A stretch of DNA of 64,000 nt from Prorocentrum cordatum (lineage: Eukaryota > Sar > Dinophyceae > Prorocentrales > Prorocentraceae): positions 330,871-394,870 of the forward strand of contig CAUYUJ010014555.1 in NCBI GenBank assembly GCA_963575745.1. The letters run 5' to 3'. Both the position numbers and the translations under genes were made by a program. Positions 43,830 to 54,589 of the stretch are shown here, piece after piece. Numbering within the stretch: the stretch's first letter is position 1; each line of letters opens with the position of its first letter. A model generated the notes under the pieces. It did not search any database and was not told the origin of the DNA. It saw nothing but the letters and a program-made list of their open reading frames with translations.

Positions 43830-44190
43830 GACATTTCAATGAAAATATGTTTGGCAATCTGTTCTGGGAGATGTCCCAGGAGATGTTCTGAAATATTTCC
43901 GAGGTGCAAGATTTCCGGGAGATTTCCACCGAGACCTTTTAGGGACAAGATTTGCTAGGAGATTTCCGAGAGGCGAAATCTCTGGGTACTCCGGAATGCG
44001 GAGGGATTTATAATGTATTGGGATGTAGGGCGACAGTTCAATGGACATGATTTTGAAAGTTATTTTTGAGAGATCTTCCGGGGCACATCCGAGGGGCAGG
44101 ATTTTCCGGGAGGTCTTGCTACGGAGATGTCCGAGAGGAAATATTGTTTGGGAGATTTCCCGGAGGATGTTTTGGCTCGGACACGTTATC
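43830..44190 (+). repeat. Degenerate GGGAGATTTCC repeat
   Basis: Words such as GGGAGAT(G/T)T(C/T)C, CCGGGAG and CCGAGAGG recur every 14-40 bp. Flanking sequence is unrelated. Confidence 0.55.
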
Positions 44191-44424
44191 GAGTTGTTCC
44201 CCCGATCTAAGTCTTGGGGCGGCTTGGATGAGCGCCCTGGTCGACGCGAGCCCCTGACAGCGGTGATTGTGGCATGGGCAGATCCCAGAGTTTTCGGGCG
44301 AAACCGAAGTCAGACGGGTACCACCCGTGGGGAAACCAGCATCCGTTTCGTATTCGCGTCGTGTCTGCGGGCGAGGCGAAGGCTAAGTCAGGGTAACAGG
44401 CTCTCATCGTCTAGTTAGCGTTAG

Positions 44425-44612
44425 CGGTCGCTGCTCCGCGGTTGTCCCGTGGCTGCCCCGCGGTTGTCTCGCGGCTGTCCTGCAGTTGTGCCCGTGGTTC
44501 TCCCTGTTTTTCGGACGATTGTCCCAGCGCTTGTCCCGATGGTCTTCCCGATGGATGTCCCGCTGGATTGTCCTGGTGGTTGTCCTGGGGGTGGTCTCGA
44601 CGGTTGCCGTTT
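44425..44612 (+). repeat. Degenerate 12-15-bp CGGTTGTCCCG repeat
   Basis: About fourteen imperfect copies of (C/G)GGTTGTCC(C/T)G(C/T)GG or close variants occur in tandem. Confidence 0.7.
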
Positions 44613-45669
44613 AAAAAGTTGCCAGCCGGGGTGAGCCCCAGACACTGCGTGACTGCACCGTGGAGGTGAGAGCTGTGCGGCGTGACCTGTGCGGTGAAGG
44701 ATACGTGCGGTGTGGGATGCTGGGGTCAGTCTTGTGCGACCTAAGCCACGTGGTGTGGGCAGTGGTGCGCAGGCCACGTGGCCTTCGTCGAAGTTGGGGG
44801 TTTCGGTGCCTGGGCTACGTAGCATAAACTGCGCTGTGCCCCCTACGCCCTACGCAGTGCAAGCTACGTGGTGCGGGCGACAATCTGGCAACAATGGTCG
44901 GCAGCGCGGCGAAGCCTCGGTGGGCCCAGCCAGCGCGCGTGGCCTGCAACGAGGACGAGGGCGGCAGAGCGGCGAAGCCTCCGCGGACCCCTCCCAGCTC
45001 GGCGGCCAGCAGCGAGGCCGCAGCCGGGGGGCCACGCGGCGGAACCTCGGCGTGCTCTCCAGGCAGTGGGCGGCGATGACGCGGCACGGGGCGGCAGCGA
45101 GGTGGACTGTGGCTGTTTCGGGCGGGTGGCGTGGAGTTCTCTGCGCTCCGGACAGGCTGCGAGGATGTCTCGAGCGACGCATTTTCGGGCGGCCGGATCT
45201 TGGGGACGTATCGAACGAGGCGCTTGGTTCTGCGCATCCGACTCCCGTCCAGTCAGGGCCACATGGTCACCTCGATGCAGGGAGAAGGACGACCGCCAGG
45301 ACAGAAGAGGGAGGGCGGAGGAGGACGCAGGATGAGGGAGAAGGGAGGAGGGAGGAAGCGAAGGATTACCAGGATTACCATCATCATATGTGTGATGCAA
45401 TTTTCCATGCAACTCAGGCTTCGGGGTGCAAGCCGCGAGAGACCCTATTAAGGTGCCCGCGGCGCGTCGTCGTGATTGGTTTCAGGCAATGTTTTGCAAG
45501 ACCCCTGAGTTGGCCCTGACCGAAAACACCGCAATCACACAACCAACTCCGAAGCTCTCCTTTTATGAACCATGCAGTGCCGGGGGGTGGGCCCAACCGT
45601 TCCAACCTCCAGCGAGATGTGCACGCCGTCCTCTGGGAAGTCTTAAGTCCGTGCTACTAGAAGCTTGAA
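44613..45669. other. Unrecognised stretch downstream of element C
   Basis: GC-rich sequence with loose GGCGAAGCCTC and GGCAGCG repetitions at 44890-45080. No domain recognised in the long overlapping frames. Confidence 0.35.
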
Positions 45670-45733
45670 GGGGGCGCACTCACTTTATGGCCAGTCACTC
45701 ATCTCAGCTTGGGGACTCGACGATCTGCACACG

Positions 45734-46830
45734 CTACAACTCCGCCCGCCCTCGGTCAAGGCGTGCTGAGACGCCGCGCGCGCAACCGCCAGGGGCGCTG
45801 GTCTGGGGGCCCGGGCAGGCTGAGGGTGAGGGGCCACGTCCTGCGCAGGCTCCCGGCGCGCCGCGCTGCAGCCGCGTCGCAGGGCCCTCGGCCTGCGCCG
45901 CGGGCGGATCAGCCTGCGGCAGCCTCCGCCGCGCGACCTGCGCCCTGAACTCCACCGGCCGCGGTCGAGCACGATCTGCCTCTGGGACTCGAGGCCGCTT
46001 GGCCGCTTCTCCTGCCAGGCAGTCTGCTGCCTTATTGGCCTGCGCGCGCCGCGAAGGCGTCCTCCTCCCCATCGCCTCGCGCCCTTACCGCTGGGGCGGC
46101 ACCTGAAGCACCGCGATCGTGCTAGGGCCACGCTGCTGGGCCTCGGGCTGGGCCCGGGCCTCGCGCCACAGGTTCGCTTCAGGCCCCGCTGGCTGTTTGT
46201 GGGGCGCTGCCCGCCAGCCTCTGGCCACCTCCTCGCAGTCCGCGACGCGGAGCGCGTCTCTCGACGAGCGCTCCACCACGAGAAGCGAAGCACGCAGCTC
46301 TCCTCGTGGTGCAGTCCGGCTGGGCCCACTGAGCGGCCCGAGTCTGTGAGGCCCCACCTGCAGGGGCGAGAGGCCACGAGCCACGAGCACGGCTGAGGCA
46401 ACCCTCTTGGGTCGAACGTCGTGCGCGTCGGGCCCGGCAGCGCGTCGCCAGAAGTGAGCGCGGGCAGATCTGCTGATCCGTGGCCTTGGCTGTCATTCCG
46501 AGGCGGTCCTGCAATGTGCCCAACGCTCCATGCATCCCCCGCTGCAGGTGCTGCCGCTGCCGTCCACGCTGCTGGAATCAAGCCTCGGAACCAGAGCGTT
46601 GGGCAGGACGCCTGCTCCGCATTGGCTTCGGGAGTGAGACCATCTGCGCCCTTCATCGCTTTGATACCGCTCACGTTGTCACCGCACAGCCAGAACCTAT
46701 GTAGGGAATCCTCGACTCCCCCTTCCCTGGTGCAACGCGCGCACCGCCCACGCTCCGTGAGATCGGCTGCCTTGCGCTGGGCTCTAGCCCAGATACCTCC
46801 CACCGCGATGCTAGAGGTACATTCTGCCAG
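45734..46830 (-). pseudogene. RNase H and zinc-knuckle region of element C, frameshifted
   Basis: Reading down the minus strand: RCARCTREGGVEDSLHRFWL (Cys/His linker, near 46730), then LWFRGLIPAAWT, as in element B. The RNase H part continues in a second frame (PLSGPSRTAPRGELRASLLV, then VADCEEV, about 46330-46230) and the last helix in a third (ANKAADCLAGEAAKR, about 46040). Catalytic-type Glu (GELRA) and Asp (ADCEE) are still visible. At least two frameshifts rule out a functional product. Confidence 0.8.
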
Positions 46831-46837
46831 CTGCGAT

Positions 46838-46982
46838 GGGCCTCTTTTCCACCACCACCACCATAAGTTGGAGGGGGGAATGGGGTGGAGGAAGAGGAGG
46901 AGGAGGAGGAGGAGGAGGAGGAGGAGGAGGAAGAGGAGGACCCCCTCCCCCTCCAACTTATGGTGGTGGTGGGAAACAGGCC
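46838..46982. repeat. Inverted repeat of about 42 bp flanking a (GGA)n tract
   Basis: The left arm, GGGCCTCTTTTCCACCACCA then CCATAAGTTGGAGGGGG, is matched in reverse by the right arm, CCCCCTCCAACTTATGGTGG then TGGTGGGAAACAGGCC. Between the arms lie 60 bp of GGA/GAGGA repeat. Sequence on both sides belongs to the element C linker, so the cassette appears inserted in it. Confidence 0.85.
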
Positions 46983-47178
46983 CAGCAAGCTGCCTGCCAC
47001 GATGCGCGTGTCAACGCCGCCTTCCGCTCTATAGCGCCGTCAAGATGCGCTGCCGCTGCACGCCGCAGTGGCTGGCCGAGCGTCTCCTCAGCATCGAGGG
47101 GCAAAGACCACCGCCTGATCCATCGAGGTGAGAAGGTCGGACTCGAAATTTTCCTCCTCCTCCTCCTCCTCCTCCCCC

Positions 47179-47210
<32 letters not shown>

Positions 47211-47232
47211 CTCCTCCTCCTCCTCCTCCTCC

Positions 47233-48060
47233 TCAAGCCGTCCTATCCATTCCGATGCCATTAGTGAGCTCCCACTCTACAGCTGACTCCAGGTTCCACC
47301 CTGCCTGCAAAAGAGAAGCTGTCACAGACGAAGGTGGCCCGCGAATGTGCCTTGACCGCTGCTGAAGTGGGACCTGCCGCGAATCGGCTACCACCTGTGG
47401 CCAAACCTTCTTGACACCTGAACGTAATCCGACTTCAGAACGGCACGCTTGGAACCACAACTCAACACATTGCCGCGGTAGAACGAGCCATGGGTCTCCT
47501 CCTGGCAGCTTATGTGCAAGCAGAGGCGTGTTGCACCGCCTACGCTTGGAGGATCCCACAGCTGCTGCCAGACGTCGCCGACGGAGAAGGATGCGTGGGC
47601 CTGCAACGCCATGCACTTGGTGAGCAGAGCTGGCCGCAGCTTGTGGCCCTGCCCGTTGAATGTTCAATGTCGGCCCATATCTCCGAGCTGCGCGTGCAAG
47701 CCTGCGCAGCTCGGCGCGCCGAGTGCCCGACTTCAACACTCGCTTGCGAGCTGCATCTCTCGCGCGCCCTCGCCCCGCTCCAAGGTCAGCGCCTGGATGC
47801 GCTGTCTGCGTAGTAGCTGACATACGTATACCACGACGCTCAAGACTCCGAACAATGATGTGCGCGCCCTCAGGCACGGGCCACGTGTTAACGCTTCCGG
47901 GAGTGATTTTGAGACCCCGCTGAGTGAAAGAAAGGGCATTCACATTGACTCCACGAGCCAGCATCCCACGCGCATGCTGTCGCGACCCTGTCGCGCGAAG
48001 TGACGAGACTTTCACGCAAGGATGCTCATGCGTGGATACACAGGCCGCGTGAAGTTTCAT
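47233..48060 (-). pseudogene. RT thumb and C-terminal region of element C
   Basis: This minus frame aligns with residues after RT motif C in element B. RGLKITPGSVNTWPVPEGAH corresponds to KQLKVAPKSVIICSSFQDAQ in B, and HIRGPPSSVTASLLQAGWN to HVRGPLTATVLHLVEAGWD. It is the longest surviving frame of element C and ends in a (TCC)n tract. Confidence 0.8.
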
Positions 48061-48091
48061 GGTGACCCACTACGTCATGCACCGTCCGAAC

Positions 48092-48285
48092 CTAGTGACT
48101 CCGCAAGCTTTGCATCGCCCACAATGTAGACTGAAGCAAACTGGAGTTTGGGCCCAACTGTGGTAGCATCCGCGGACACAGGCACAACTGCATCTCGAGA
48201 CAGAGGATGACGGGTGGGAGCTCCAAACGTAAAGCACCCTCAGCAAGTTGCGGACACTCCACCGAATCGCAGAAGTAATCTACAT
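48092..48285 (-). pseudogene. RT palm segment of element C, motif A partly preserved
   Basis: VDYFCDSVECPQLAEGALRL corresponds to VDIQSFYDSIEWAPLASCAL in element B, covering RT motif A and the following helix. It starts exactly where the (TATG)n tract ends, so the tract has replaced about sixteen residues just upstream of the catalytic Asp. Confidence 0.8.
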
Positions 48286-48295
48286 TTGCATAGAC

Positions 48296-48458
48296 ACATA
48301 CACATATACATATGTATACATATACATGTATGTATGTATGTATGTATGTATGTATGTATGTACGTATGTATGCATGTATGTATGTATGTATGTATGTATG
48401 TATGTATGTATGTATGTATGTATGAATGTGTATATGTGTATGTGTATGTGTATGTGGA

Positions 48459-48507
<49 letters not shown>

Positions 48508-48512
48508 GTGCA

Positions 48513-48573
<61 letters not shown>

Positions 48574-48690
48574 GTATGTATGCATGCATGCATGCATGCA
48601 TGTATGTATGTATGTATGTATGCATGCATGTATGTATATGTATATATATATATATACATGTATATATATATATATATCCATCCGTCTTTG
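48296..48690. repeat. (TATG)n / (TGTATG)n / (TA)n microsatellite inside element C
   Basis: About 395 bp made of TATG repeats (48330-48425), TGTATG repeats (48430-48575), TATG/CATG repeats and a final TA run (48640-48677). Retroelement RT sequence continues on both sides. Confidence 0.98.
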
Positions 48691-48719
48691 CCCGCGAGGG
48701 ATTCGCACCCTTGCTTGCA

Positions 48720-49800
48720 CCTCGTCAGTCCATGCATGAATGACATGTTCGCGCAACGAGCTGCTGTTAGCCACCGCAGTATCCCACGCGGGCTCCTGTT
48801 CGGCTGTCCATGGCTTGGTCATATCTTCCCGCGCCATCGACCAAGCCCGACATAGCACAGCGATCAGTCCGATGACTAGGTCGCCCCCCCGACTTCTTTC
48901 CGAGAATGCGCCCGATGATGGCCAGGGCCTTCTATGGCCAGGGCAAGCCCTCCTCGATCATAGTATGCAACCGACGCAACTCTTGCAAAGTCTCGCTTGG
49001 CAGACGCTGAACATCTACGGGTGACATGCGACCTACTCCAAGCCCAGCTTTGGCCGTCATGCGGCCCAGCGCCCGCCGCAGATCACACACCTCCAACGGT
49101 ACCATGCCTTCGGCTCTGGCCTGGGCCCAACTAGTATCACAAGTTTCCTGCAGTCCCTGAAACAATGATGCATAGGACTTCCAGAGCTCATGCCACCGCG
49201 AGACCGTGCGATCAATAATCTCAACTGGATGCACACAACGTTGCTGTTCAACAAACCCTTCCTTAATACTTGGCTATGTATCCTTGATGCTGCGATGGGC
49301 AACTCCAATGGTTTGAGAGCTGCCAATACACTCTTTGAACTCACGAAGTGGAATATTGGCCGCACGATTCTGAGTACCTCCAAATTCTTGAAACCATCCA
49401 CCGAAGCACCTCGAATATTGCGAAGTCGCTCTCGAGGTAGCTCGCGCGTACCGTGGCTAGCTGACCGAATCTCGTCGACACCGTCGGTGGCGCAGTCTGC
49501 CAGCTTGCCCGCAGCCTTCCATAGGTGATCGACCTGTTGCCGACCGTTGCCGCGACCACGATGACGATGCAGCTGCTGAACCACAGTGTTCACGCTGCTC
49601 CACTAGACTGCTACATAATCACGCAAAGGCTGGGCCCAGATGTGCTGTGCCTGGTGCACGGGCACGACGTGTAATTGAAATCCGTGCGCTCTCGAAATTC
49701 GCGGAGGCTTGACCCCATGATGCGTCGAACTAGTTCTCCTTGCCGTGGCCGCGCAGGCCCCGTACTTGCCCTCGACATCGAGCATGTATGAATGGCCCAC
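48720..49800 (-). pseudogene. Linker and RT N-terminal part of element C
   Basis: STHHGVKPPRISRAHGFQLH (near 49690) corresponds to TSHHGVNQPRGPSRATGPKF in element B. EIIDRTVSRWHELW (near 49210) corresponds to DMIDHKAKLWHDLW, and SSLREHVIHAW (near 48760) to SSLREAFARAL. Frame changes between segments show decay. In the region matching B's endonuclease-RT junction, C is continuous in one frame, which supports B's break being a mutation. Confidence 0.75.
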
Positions 49801-49959
49801 CTGATATGCAGAGACTGGAGAACGGTCGGGGGACCTGGTCAGGGAGATGCTCGATCCAAACGGCTTGAGCAGATGCTGCAGACCAGGAAGCAGCAGGGAT
49901 GGAGGCAGAGGGCCCAGCACAATCCCGATCGGGGAGATTGGACGATGGAGGAGAAGGAA

Positions 49960-50460
49960 AAGGAGGTGGAGGAGGAGGAGGAAGAGGAGAAGGAGGATGG
50001 GAAGGACTAGGAGGAGAAGAAGGAGGAGGCTAAGGAGGATGGAGGGGGAATGTAGTAGACTGTAAGTGCACGTCATGGAACGGAATGGATTGGACACATC
50101 GCGAAGTAACGGAACGTGACCCGAACGGGCCTGGACGTTCGACTCAGTCTGGCTTAGGCTAGCAAGTGAGTGCTCTCGTGAGGAAGCAGCGCACACGCTT
50201 CTAACATTGGGTTGACCAGAGCCAAGTTTCTGACTGGAATCAAGAGGACGGGGGAGCGGGAGGAGGGGGATGGGGAGCGGGATGCAGGAGGGAGGGGGGG
50301 AACGATGGCATCATGGAGCGAGGAATTGGAGGAGGAGTTGGACGAGGAGGAGGAGGAGAAGGAGGAGGAGGAGGAAATGGAGATGGAGGAGGAGGAAGAG
50401 GAGGAGGAGGAGGAGGAAAAGGATGAAAAGGAGGAGGAGGAGGGGAAGGTTTCGTAGCCA
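49960..50460. repeat. Two (GGA)n-rich tracts
   Basis: GGA/GAGGAG repeats at 49952-50052 and 50268-50455 are separated by about 200 bp of unique sequence. Glu/Arg/Gly or Ser/Pro polymer frames are artefacts. Confidence 0.95.
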
Positions 50461-51220
50461 TTATGGTCCATGTCCTGAGGCATTGCTCAAGGACAGAGGT
50501 CACTCCGGCAAGGGGAGTTCGCGGCCCCAACAGTTTCCAGTCTGCGTGTTGAAGTGAGGTTCTCCCGCTGCTTCACTGACTACAACAGTTTCTTCCCACA
50601 GTCGCTTCAGTTTACACGTTGCTTGCCAGGCTTGTCAATGTCGGGAAAGGATAGCACTTCTCTCGTGGCAGCCTTGTGTGTAGTGCTTGCGGCTGTCGTC
50701 GGAATCCTACCCACTGCAACTGGTGCTATGCTAGCGGCACCGACCAGTGTTATGTTCCCAGCCAGCCCTTGCCCAAGACGTCGTGTGTGTGGATCCATGC
50801 CGAGTGCGGACACAGGCAAAGTCGGAGGGAGGAGAAGCGATACCAACACCACCAGGGGACCCACCTCCAGCGAGGAGGTCCACGCTGCCTCCCCAGGCTG
50901 GAGGCTGGGGATGTCTCGGGCGAGAGGGGGGGACCACACCACCAGGGAGAACCCCGCTTGCCTCCTCGCACCTCCTCGCCCTGCTGGTGTTGGTGTCGCC
51001 TTTCCTTGTTCCTACAAAGGGGGCCGGTCTTGGGGTGCTTGGCCCTGGACCTCCCCAGGGCCCAGGCGAAGGCAGAGCGGGCAAAAGGCAGCGAGGGAGG
51101 CCACGGCCACAGCACCAGCCCCGCCAGCTTGGCACGGCGGATGGTCTCCACCAGCGCCTCGAGGGTGAAGGCTCCAAGTTCGAGCAGCTTGGAGAAGTCG
51201 GGGGTGGACAGAACCCCCAA
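50461..51220. other. Unrecognised stretch with overlapping ORFs
   Basis: Frames on both strands exceed 150 codons. Neither strand gives a recognisable domain. The minus segment FSKLLELGAFTLEALVETIR (near 51200) looks protein-like, so a relic cannot be excluded. Confidence 0.3.
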
Positions 51221-51222
51221 CA

Positions 51223-51979
51223 GTGACACGTCGATTAGTGAATTGTCCGTTTTCGGTTCTCGAGAGGGCGCCGTGGCCGTTATTTTCTAGGCTTGCGCCC
51301 GCCAGGTTTGGGCCTCAGGTCGTCTTCACTAAACCACGTTTTACTAAAGGGGGGTCTGTCCATCCCCGAAGAAGCGGCTGTGGGTTTGTTGCAAAAGTGT
51401 TTTTGTCAAATGGGCGACAGGCTCGTGATGAACAGCCCCCAGCCAGTGTGTTGGTCAGTCGTGCTGGGTCGTTTGTCCAGGAAAAGGTGAAGCAACTCCA
51501 TAGCCGCAATGATCGTGTCGCACCGCCGGCTGAGCATATCGAAAATCAGCAGGAGGAGTTGCAAAAAGAGAAGCAAGGGACAGCTAATCTCGAGAAGGAG
51601 CTTGCAGCCGCCAGAGCCCAGGCTGTTGCACCTTCGAGGGCCCCGCCTTCAGATGAGTTCGGCTGGCAAGTTGCAGACTGGAGTTCGAAGCTCGGTGCTC
51701 TTGCGTCTGATGGTCGCTTGGACCAAGAAGGTCAGCAGTTTTGGTCGTCTTCGCAGACAAAGCTCGCAGCTGCGTGTTGGCCGTCTCTCCAGGAGCAGTT
51801 TGGCCAACTTGACAAACGAATTTGCGAAAGGAAGCTCCGACCCACCCCCCCCCGTCATGAGTTTGCGCGGTGGAGCTTGACGAGTCAATGGCGGCGCCGA
51901 CGCAGCCTTTGGACGTCGGGGGTCGAGAGTTCGGGGCCGTGCAGGGGAGTGAACGAACCGCTCCGGGTGTTTGCTGATC

Positions 51980-52013
<34 letters not shown>

Positions 52014-52029
52014 AAAAAAAGAGAGATGA
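51223..52029 (+). pseudogene. Coiled-coil ORF, probable retroelement ORF1-like remnant
   Basis: The central part (about 51470-51620) encodes a Glu/Lys/Gln-rich helical segment, HIENQQEELQKEKQGTANLE then KELAAARAQ, typical of a coiled coil. Downstream is a helical DWSSKLGALASDGRLDQEGQ segment. The end of the frame is a (GA)n run at 51980-52024 and therefore artificial. A retroelement-type Cys/His tail follows at 52079 on the same strand, so I read both as pieces of one decayed plus-strand element. Confidence 0.4.
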
Positions 52030-52078
52030 CATCCTGGGCCATGCTCTCTTGATTTCCTGGGTCGAGGGACCTGAGATG

Positions 52079-52260
52079 CCTCGTAATCCGGTGCAAATGC
52101 AGCAGGTGTGGAGGGTTTGCTTCCACGAAGGTCGGCCCGAGGCTCTCAGGCCCGTGCAGGCCCGCCAAGGAACTCTCCGATCTGAGGAAGCTGCGCCAAG
52201 GAGTGCTGCCAGGGGCGGGAGTTCGGATGGGACCGCCCCACCTTTCTCTTGTGAGTAGTT
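52079..52260 (+). pseudogene. C-terminal Cys/His module of a decayed plus-strand retroelement
   Basis: The frame reads IRCKCSRCGGFASTK then LSGPCRPAKELSDLRKLRQG and a stop. The CxCxxCGG...C pattern parallels the C-terminal CRCTRCGGSASKATRTEWLR segment of element B (near 55960). This module usually closes retroelement proteins in dinoflagellates, which suggests the 3' end of an element lies here. Confidence 0.5.
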
Positions 52261-53391
52261 AGCTTGTCCTTTATTAAAGAGCGTTTGTTTCCCCCCCTCT
52301 GGCGGGTAACGCTTGCTAGCCGGGCCCAGCCCCCCCTCCCACCCCCACCCCCGGGTAACGCTAACGATCGTATGTTGTTTTGGGGGTGCAGGGCGGGCCC
52401 CCCTCCTCTCAACAGGTATGGCGCTGTGCTACACACGCATGGCGTGGTGCTGAAGGCGCGCGTAGTGTTCACAAACGTGTTGTGGCGTTCGCGGGTTCCC
52501 CACCTGTTGCGGCGCCGAATTCACAAGCATGGCGTGGTGCTAAAAAGCATGTCTCGGTGCTCACCTGCCTGTTGTGGCGCCTGCAGGCTATTGCAGTGCG
52601 CAGGCTAGTGTGGTTTACGTCTACATCCCTATGTTCTCTTGCCCTGCTCTTCCTACTGTTGGAACTCTGGAAGCAATGCTGCCAAGGGGTTTCGCAGCCA
52701 TGTTTGGGTGGAACAACGATTACCCGGCGTCTTGTACACTTGGCGCTGACGAAGGCGAGGCGACGTCGAACGATGCCATGAGTGCAGCGCAGTTGTTGTA
52801 GGGCATAACATAATCCTACCTCCTCCCGCCTGCTCCTCTGCCCCTCCTCCTCCTCCTCCTCCTCCTCTCCCCTCATTTCCCCTCTGGAGTGCGCTGTGCG
52901 TTATTGAGATTATATAAGTGCCCGTTTCGGCCATGTGGGGCTATCCGCGTAGCGCACTTGCCCCTTCGCCTCGTCCTCCCCCTCGCTCTTCCTCGTCCTC
53001 CTCGTAGGTTTTTGCTCGCACTCGCGGGCCGAATTTCGTGACATGTTCGTTGCGTGTTGGCGCGCCGAGGTACGATGTGACTTTTCGTTACTACATGTTC
53101 ACGTGCCGTTTCTATTAGATTCTATGTTTCTGTAAAAACTTGCACCTCCGTCCAACCTCCCCCGCCCCCTCCCGCCCGTCTCGTTCGAAGCAAACTACGG
53201 ATGGTCTTGCCGCAACTTCACAGAGTGCCAGCCAAGCAGCTTGCGCGCCATCGATACGACTCTCCAAGTGCTGCGGTATACACGGGCGACGTGGTGAGGG
53301 CTTCCGTGGTCGGTGGCGGGCCCCGCAGGAAAAAAAAAAGGCTTCGCAAACTACTGATGTGCCCGTTGGCACATTCTTGTCGTGGGCAAGC
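52261..53391. other. Unrecognised stretch
   Basis: Contains GCATGGCGTGGTGCTGAA-type repetitions at 52435-52575 that resemble the 18-bp minisatellite downstream, and a (TCC)n run at 52838-52868. No gene recognised. Confidence 0.4.
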
Positions 53392-53640
53392 GTTGTGGTG
53401 CACGGAAACATTGTGGCGTGCGCAGGCGTTGTGGTGCACATGGTTGATGTGGTGCACGCAGGCGGTGCGGTGTACACGAGCGCTCTGGCACACGCAGGCA
53501 ACGTGGTGTACACAAACGCTGTTGCGCACACGGTTGCTGCAGTATACACAGATGTTGCGGCGTACGTGGGCGAAGTGGTGGCGTTGTGCACGCATCTGTT
53601 GTGGTGTACCGAAGCAGTGTGGTGCACTCAGGCGGCGTAT
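53392..53640 (+). repeat. 18-bp minisatellite, about 13 copies
   Basis: Units follow TGTGGTGCAC(A/G)(C/T)... with strongly conserved TGGTG(C/T)AC and variable remaining bases. Period 18 keeps frames open on both strands, giving hexapeptide repeats (VVHAGG-like and VYTA-like) that I do not regard as a protein. Confidence 0.8.
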
Positions 53641-54468
53641 TTGCTCGAATGCATTTCGCATTGTCGCGCGCGCAGGGATCGCATCGCGCGCAGGCAATTG
53701 ATGCGCCGATGGCGCGGACGCACTCTGGCGGGCGCGCGCCGCGGCCGCCGTTACCGTTACCCGCCGGCCCCCCCCTTTACGGCAACAGCCGCTGCCCCGA
53801 AATAGCAGATATGTCTCCGACTTACCCTTGCATGTATTCATGCGCGATTTGGGTTGCAACTGGAGGAGGAGAAGAAGGAAGAGGAGGAGGAGGAGGAGGA
53901 GGATATGGAACAGGAGGAGGAGGAGGAGGAGGAGGAGGAGGAGGTTATGGAAGAGGAGGAGGAGGATATGGAAGAGGAGGAGGAGGAGGAGGAGGAGGAG
54001 GAGGAGGAAGAGGAGGTGGAGGTCGGCGCGTAGGGAAAAAGGCCACGACATTAACTGATCACCCGCGGCGCCTGGCGGGCCTGAGCCCTTCCCCTGGCCC
54101 GTCTCGATGTATCGAGGCGGGCTCAGCCGCGGCGACGAGCAGCCTCCAACCCGAGACGGGTGACAAATGCTAGCCCGGGCCGCCGTGGTCTCGAGTGGCC
54201 CTCCGCTTCCTCTTCGCGGGCTCGCCCTCGGCTCGTGCTTCGGAGAGAGGGCTTGAGCAACAATTTTCGATTGTCCGCGTGGCTTTCCTAGGTCTGCGGT
54301 TGATCCCCGCCTGGCGGCGCCTCTTGCGCGGCCCATGGCGCGCTCCGCGCGCCACGGCGTGGGGGGGGGGCCGGCGCAAATCCATGAAATCTGCGCGGAC
54401 CGTCGAACGTTTATGCTTACGTTGCTTATTGTTCCTCTTTCTCTGGCGATTCGACCAGCGAACCACAG
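53641..54468. other. End of helicase intron 2
   Basis: Includes a GGA/GAGGAT tract at 53860-54020. GCGCAAATCCATGAAATCTG at about 54374 resembles 29915-29955. The last 45 bp before 54469 are pyrimidine-rich and end in CCACAG, a good 3' splice site. Confidence 0.5.
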
Positions 54469-54540
54469 GCCAAGTCGGGCATGGGCAAAACGGCCGTCTT
54501 CGTGCTGGCCTGCCTGCAACAGATCGACACTTCGGAGACA
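54469..54540 (+). CDS. UAP56: UAP56/Sub2-type RNA helicase exon encoding Walker A (motif I)
   Basis: The frame reads AKSGMGKTAVFVLACLQQID after a CCACAG|GCC acceptor. This matches the nucleotide-binding motif I of UAP56/DDX39 helicases, which have the distinctive SGMGKT form rather than the TGSGKT common in other DEAD-box proteins. Gly and Lys of GMGKT bind ATP phosphates. It follows the 39065 exon in correct protein order, 15.3 kb downstream. The 3' limit is unclear because the frame continues into non-family sequence (about from SETRPPR) and then a GGA tract. Later family motifs (DECD, SAT) were not found before the window ends. Confidence 0.85.
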
Positions 54541-54589
54541 CGCCCCCCTCGCTGCCGCCAGCGACGGGGAGGCCACTGGGAGGAGAAGG

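Larger units (their letters stand above)
45670..49810 (-). mobile_element. Decayed non-LTR retrotransposon C, same family as element B
   Basis: On the minus strand, segments align in order with element B: the linker before RT (49800-48932), RT fingers (48858-48720), RT palm after motif A (48285-48092), RT thumb and C-terminal domain (48060-47233), Cys/His linker and RNase H (46830-45734). It is broken by frameshifts, by a (TATG)n tract at 48296-48690, a (TCC)n tract at 47151-47234 and an inverted-repeat-bordered (GGA)n cassette at 46838-46982. No intact ORF remains. It lies antisense within the putative helicase intron 2. Confidence 0.8.

Noticed and set aside
48696-48716. tRNA T-arm-like GGTGCGAATCC on the minus strand
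   Set aside because: No acceptor or anticodon arm can be built around it, and it lies within recognisable RT coding sequence of element C.
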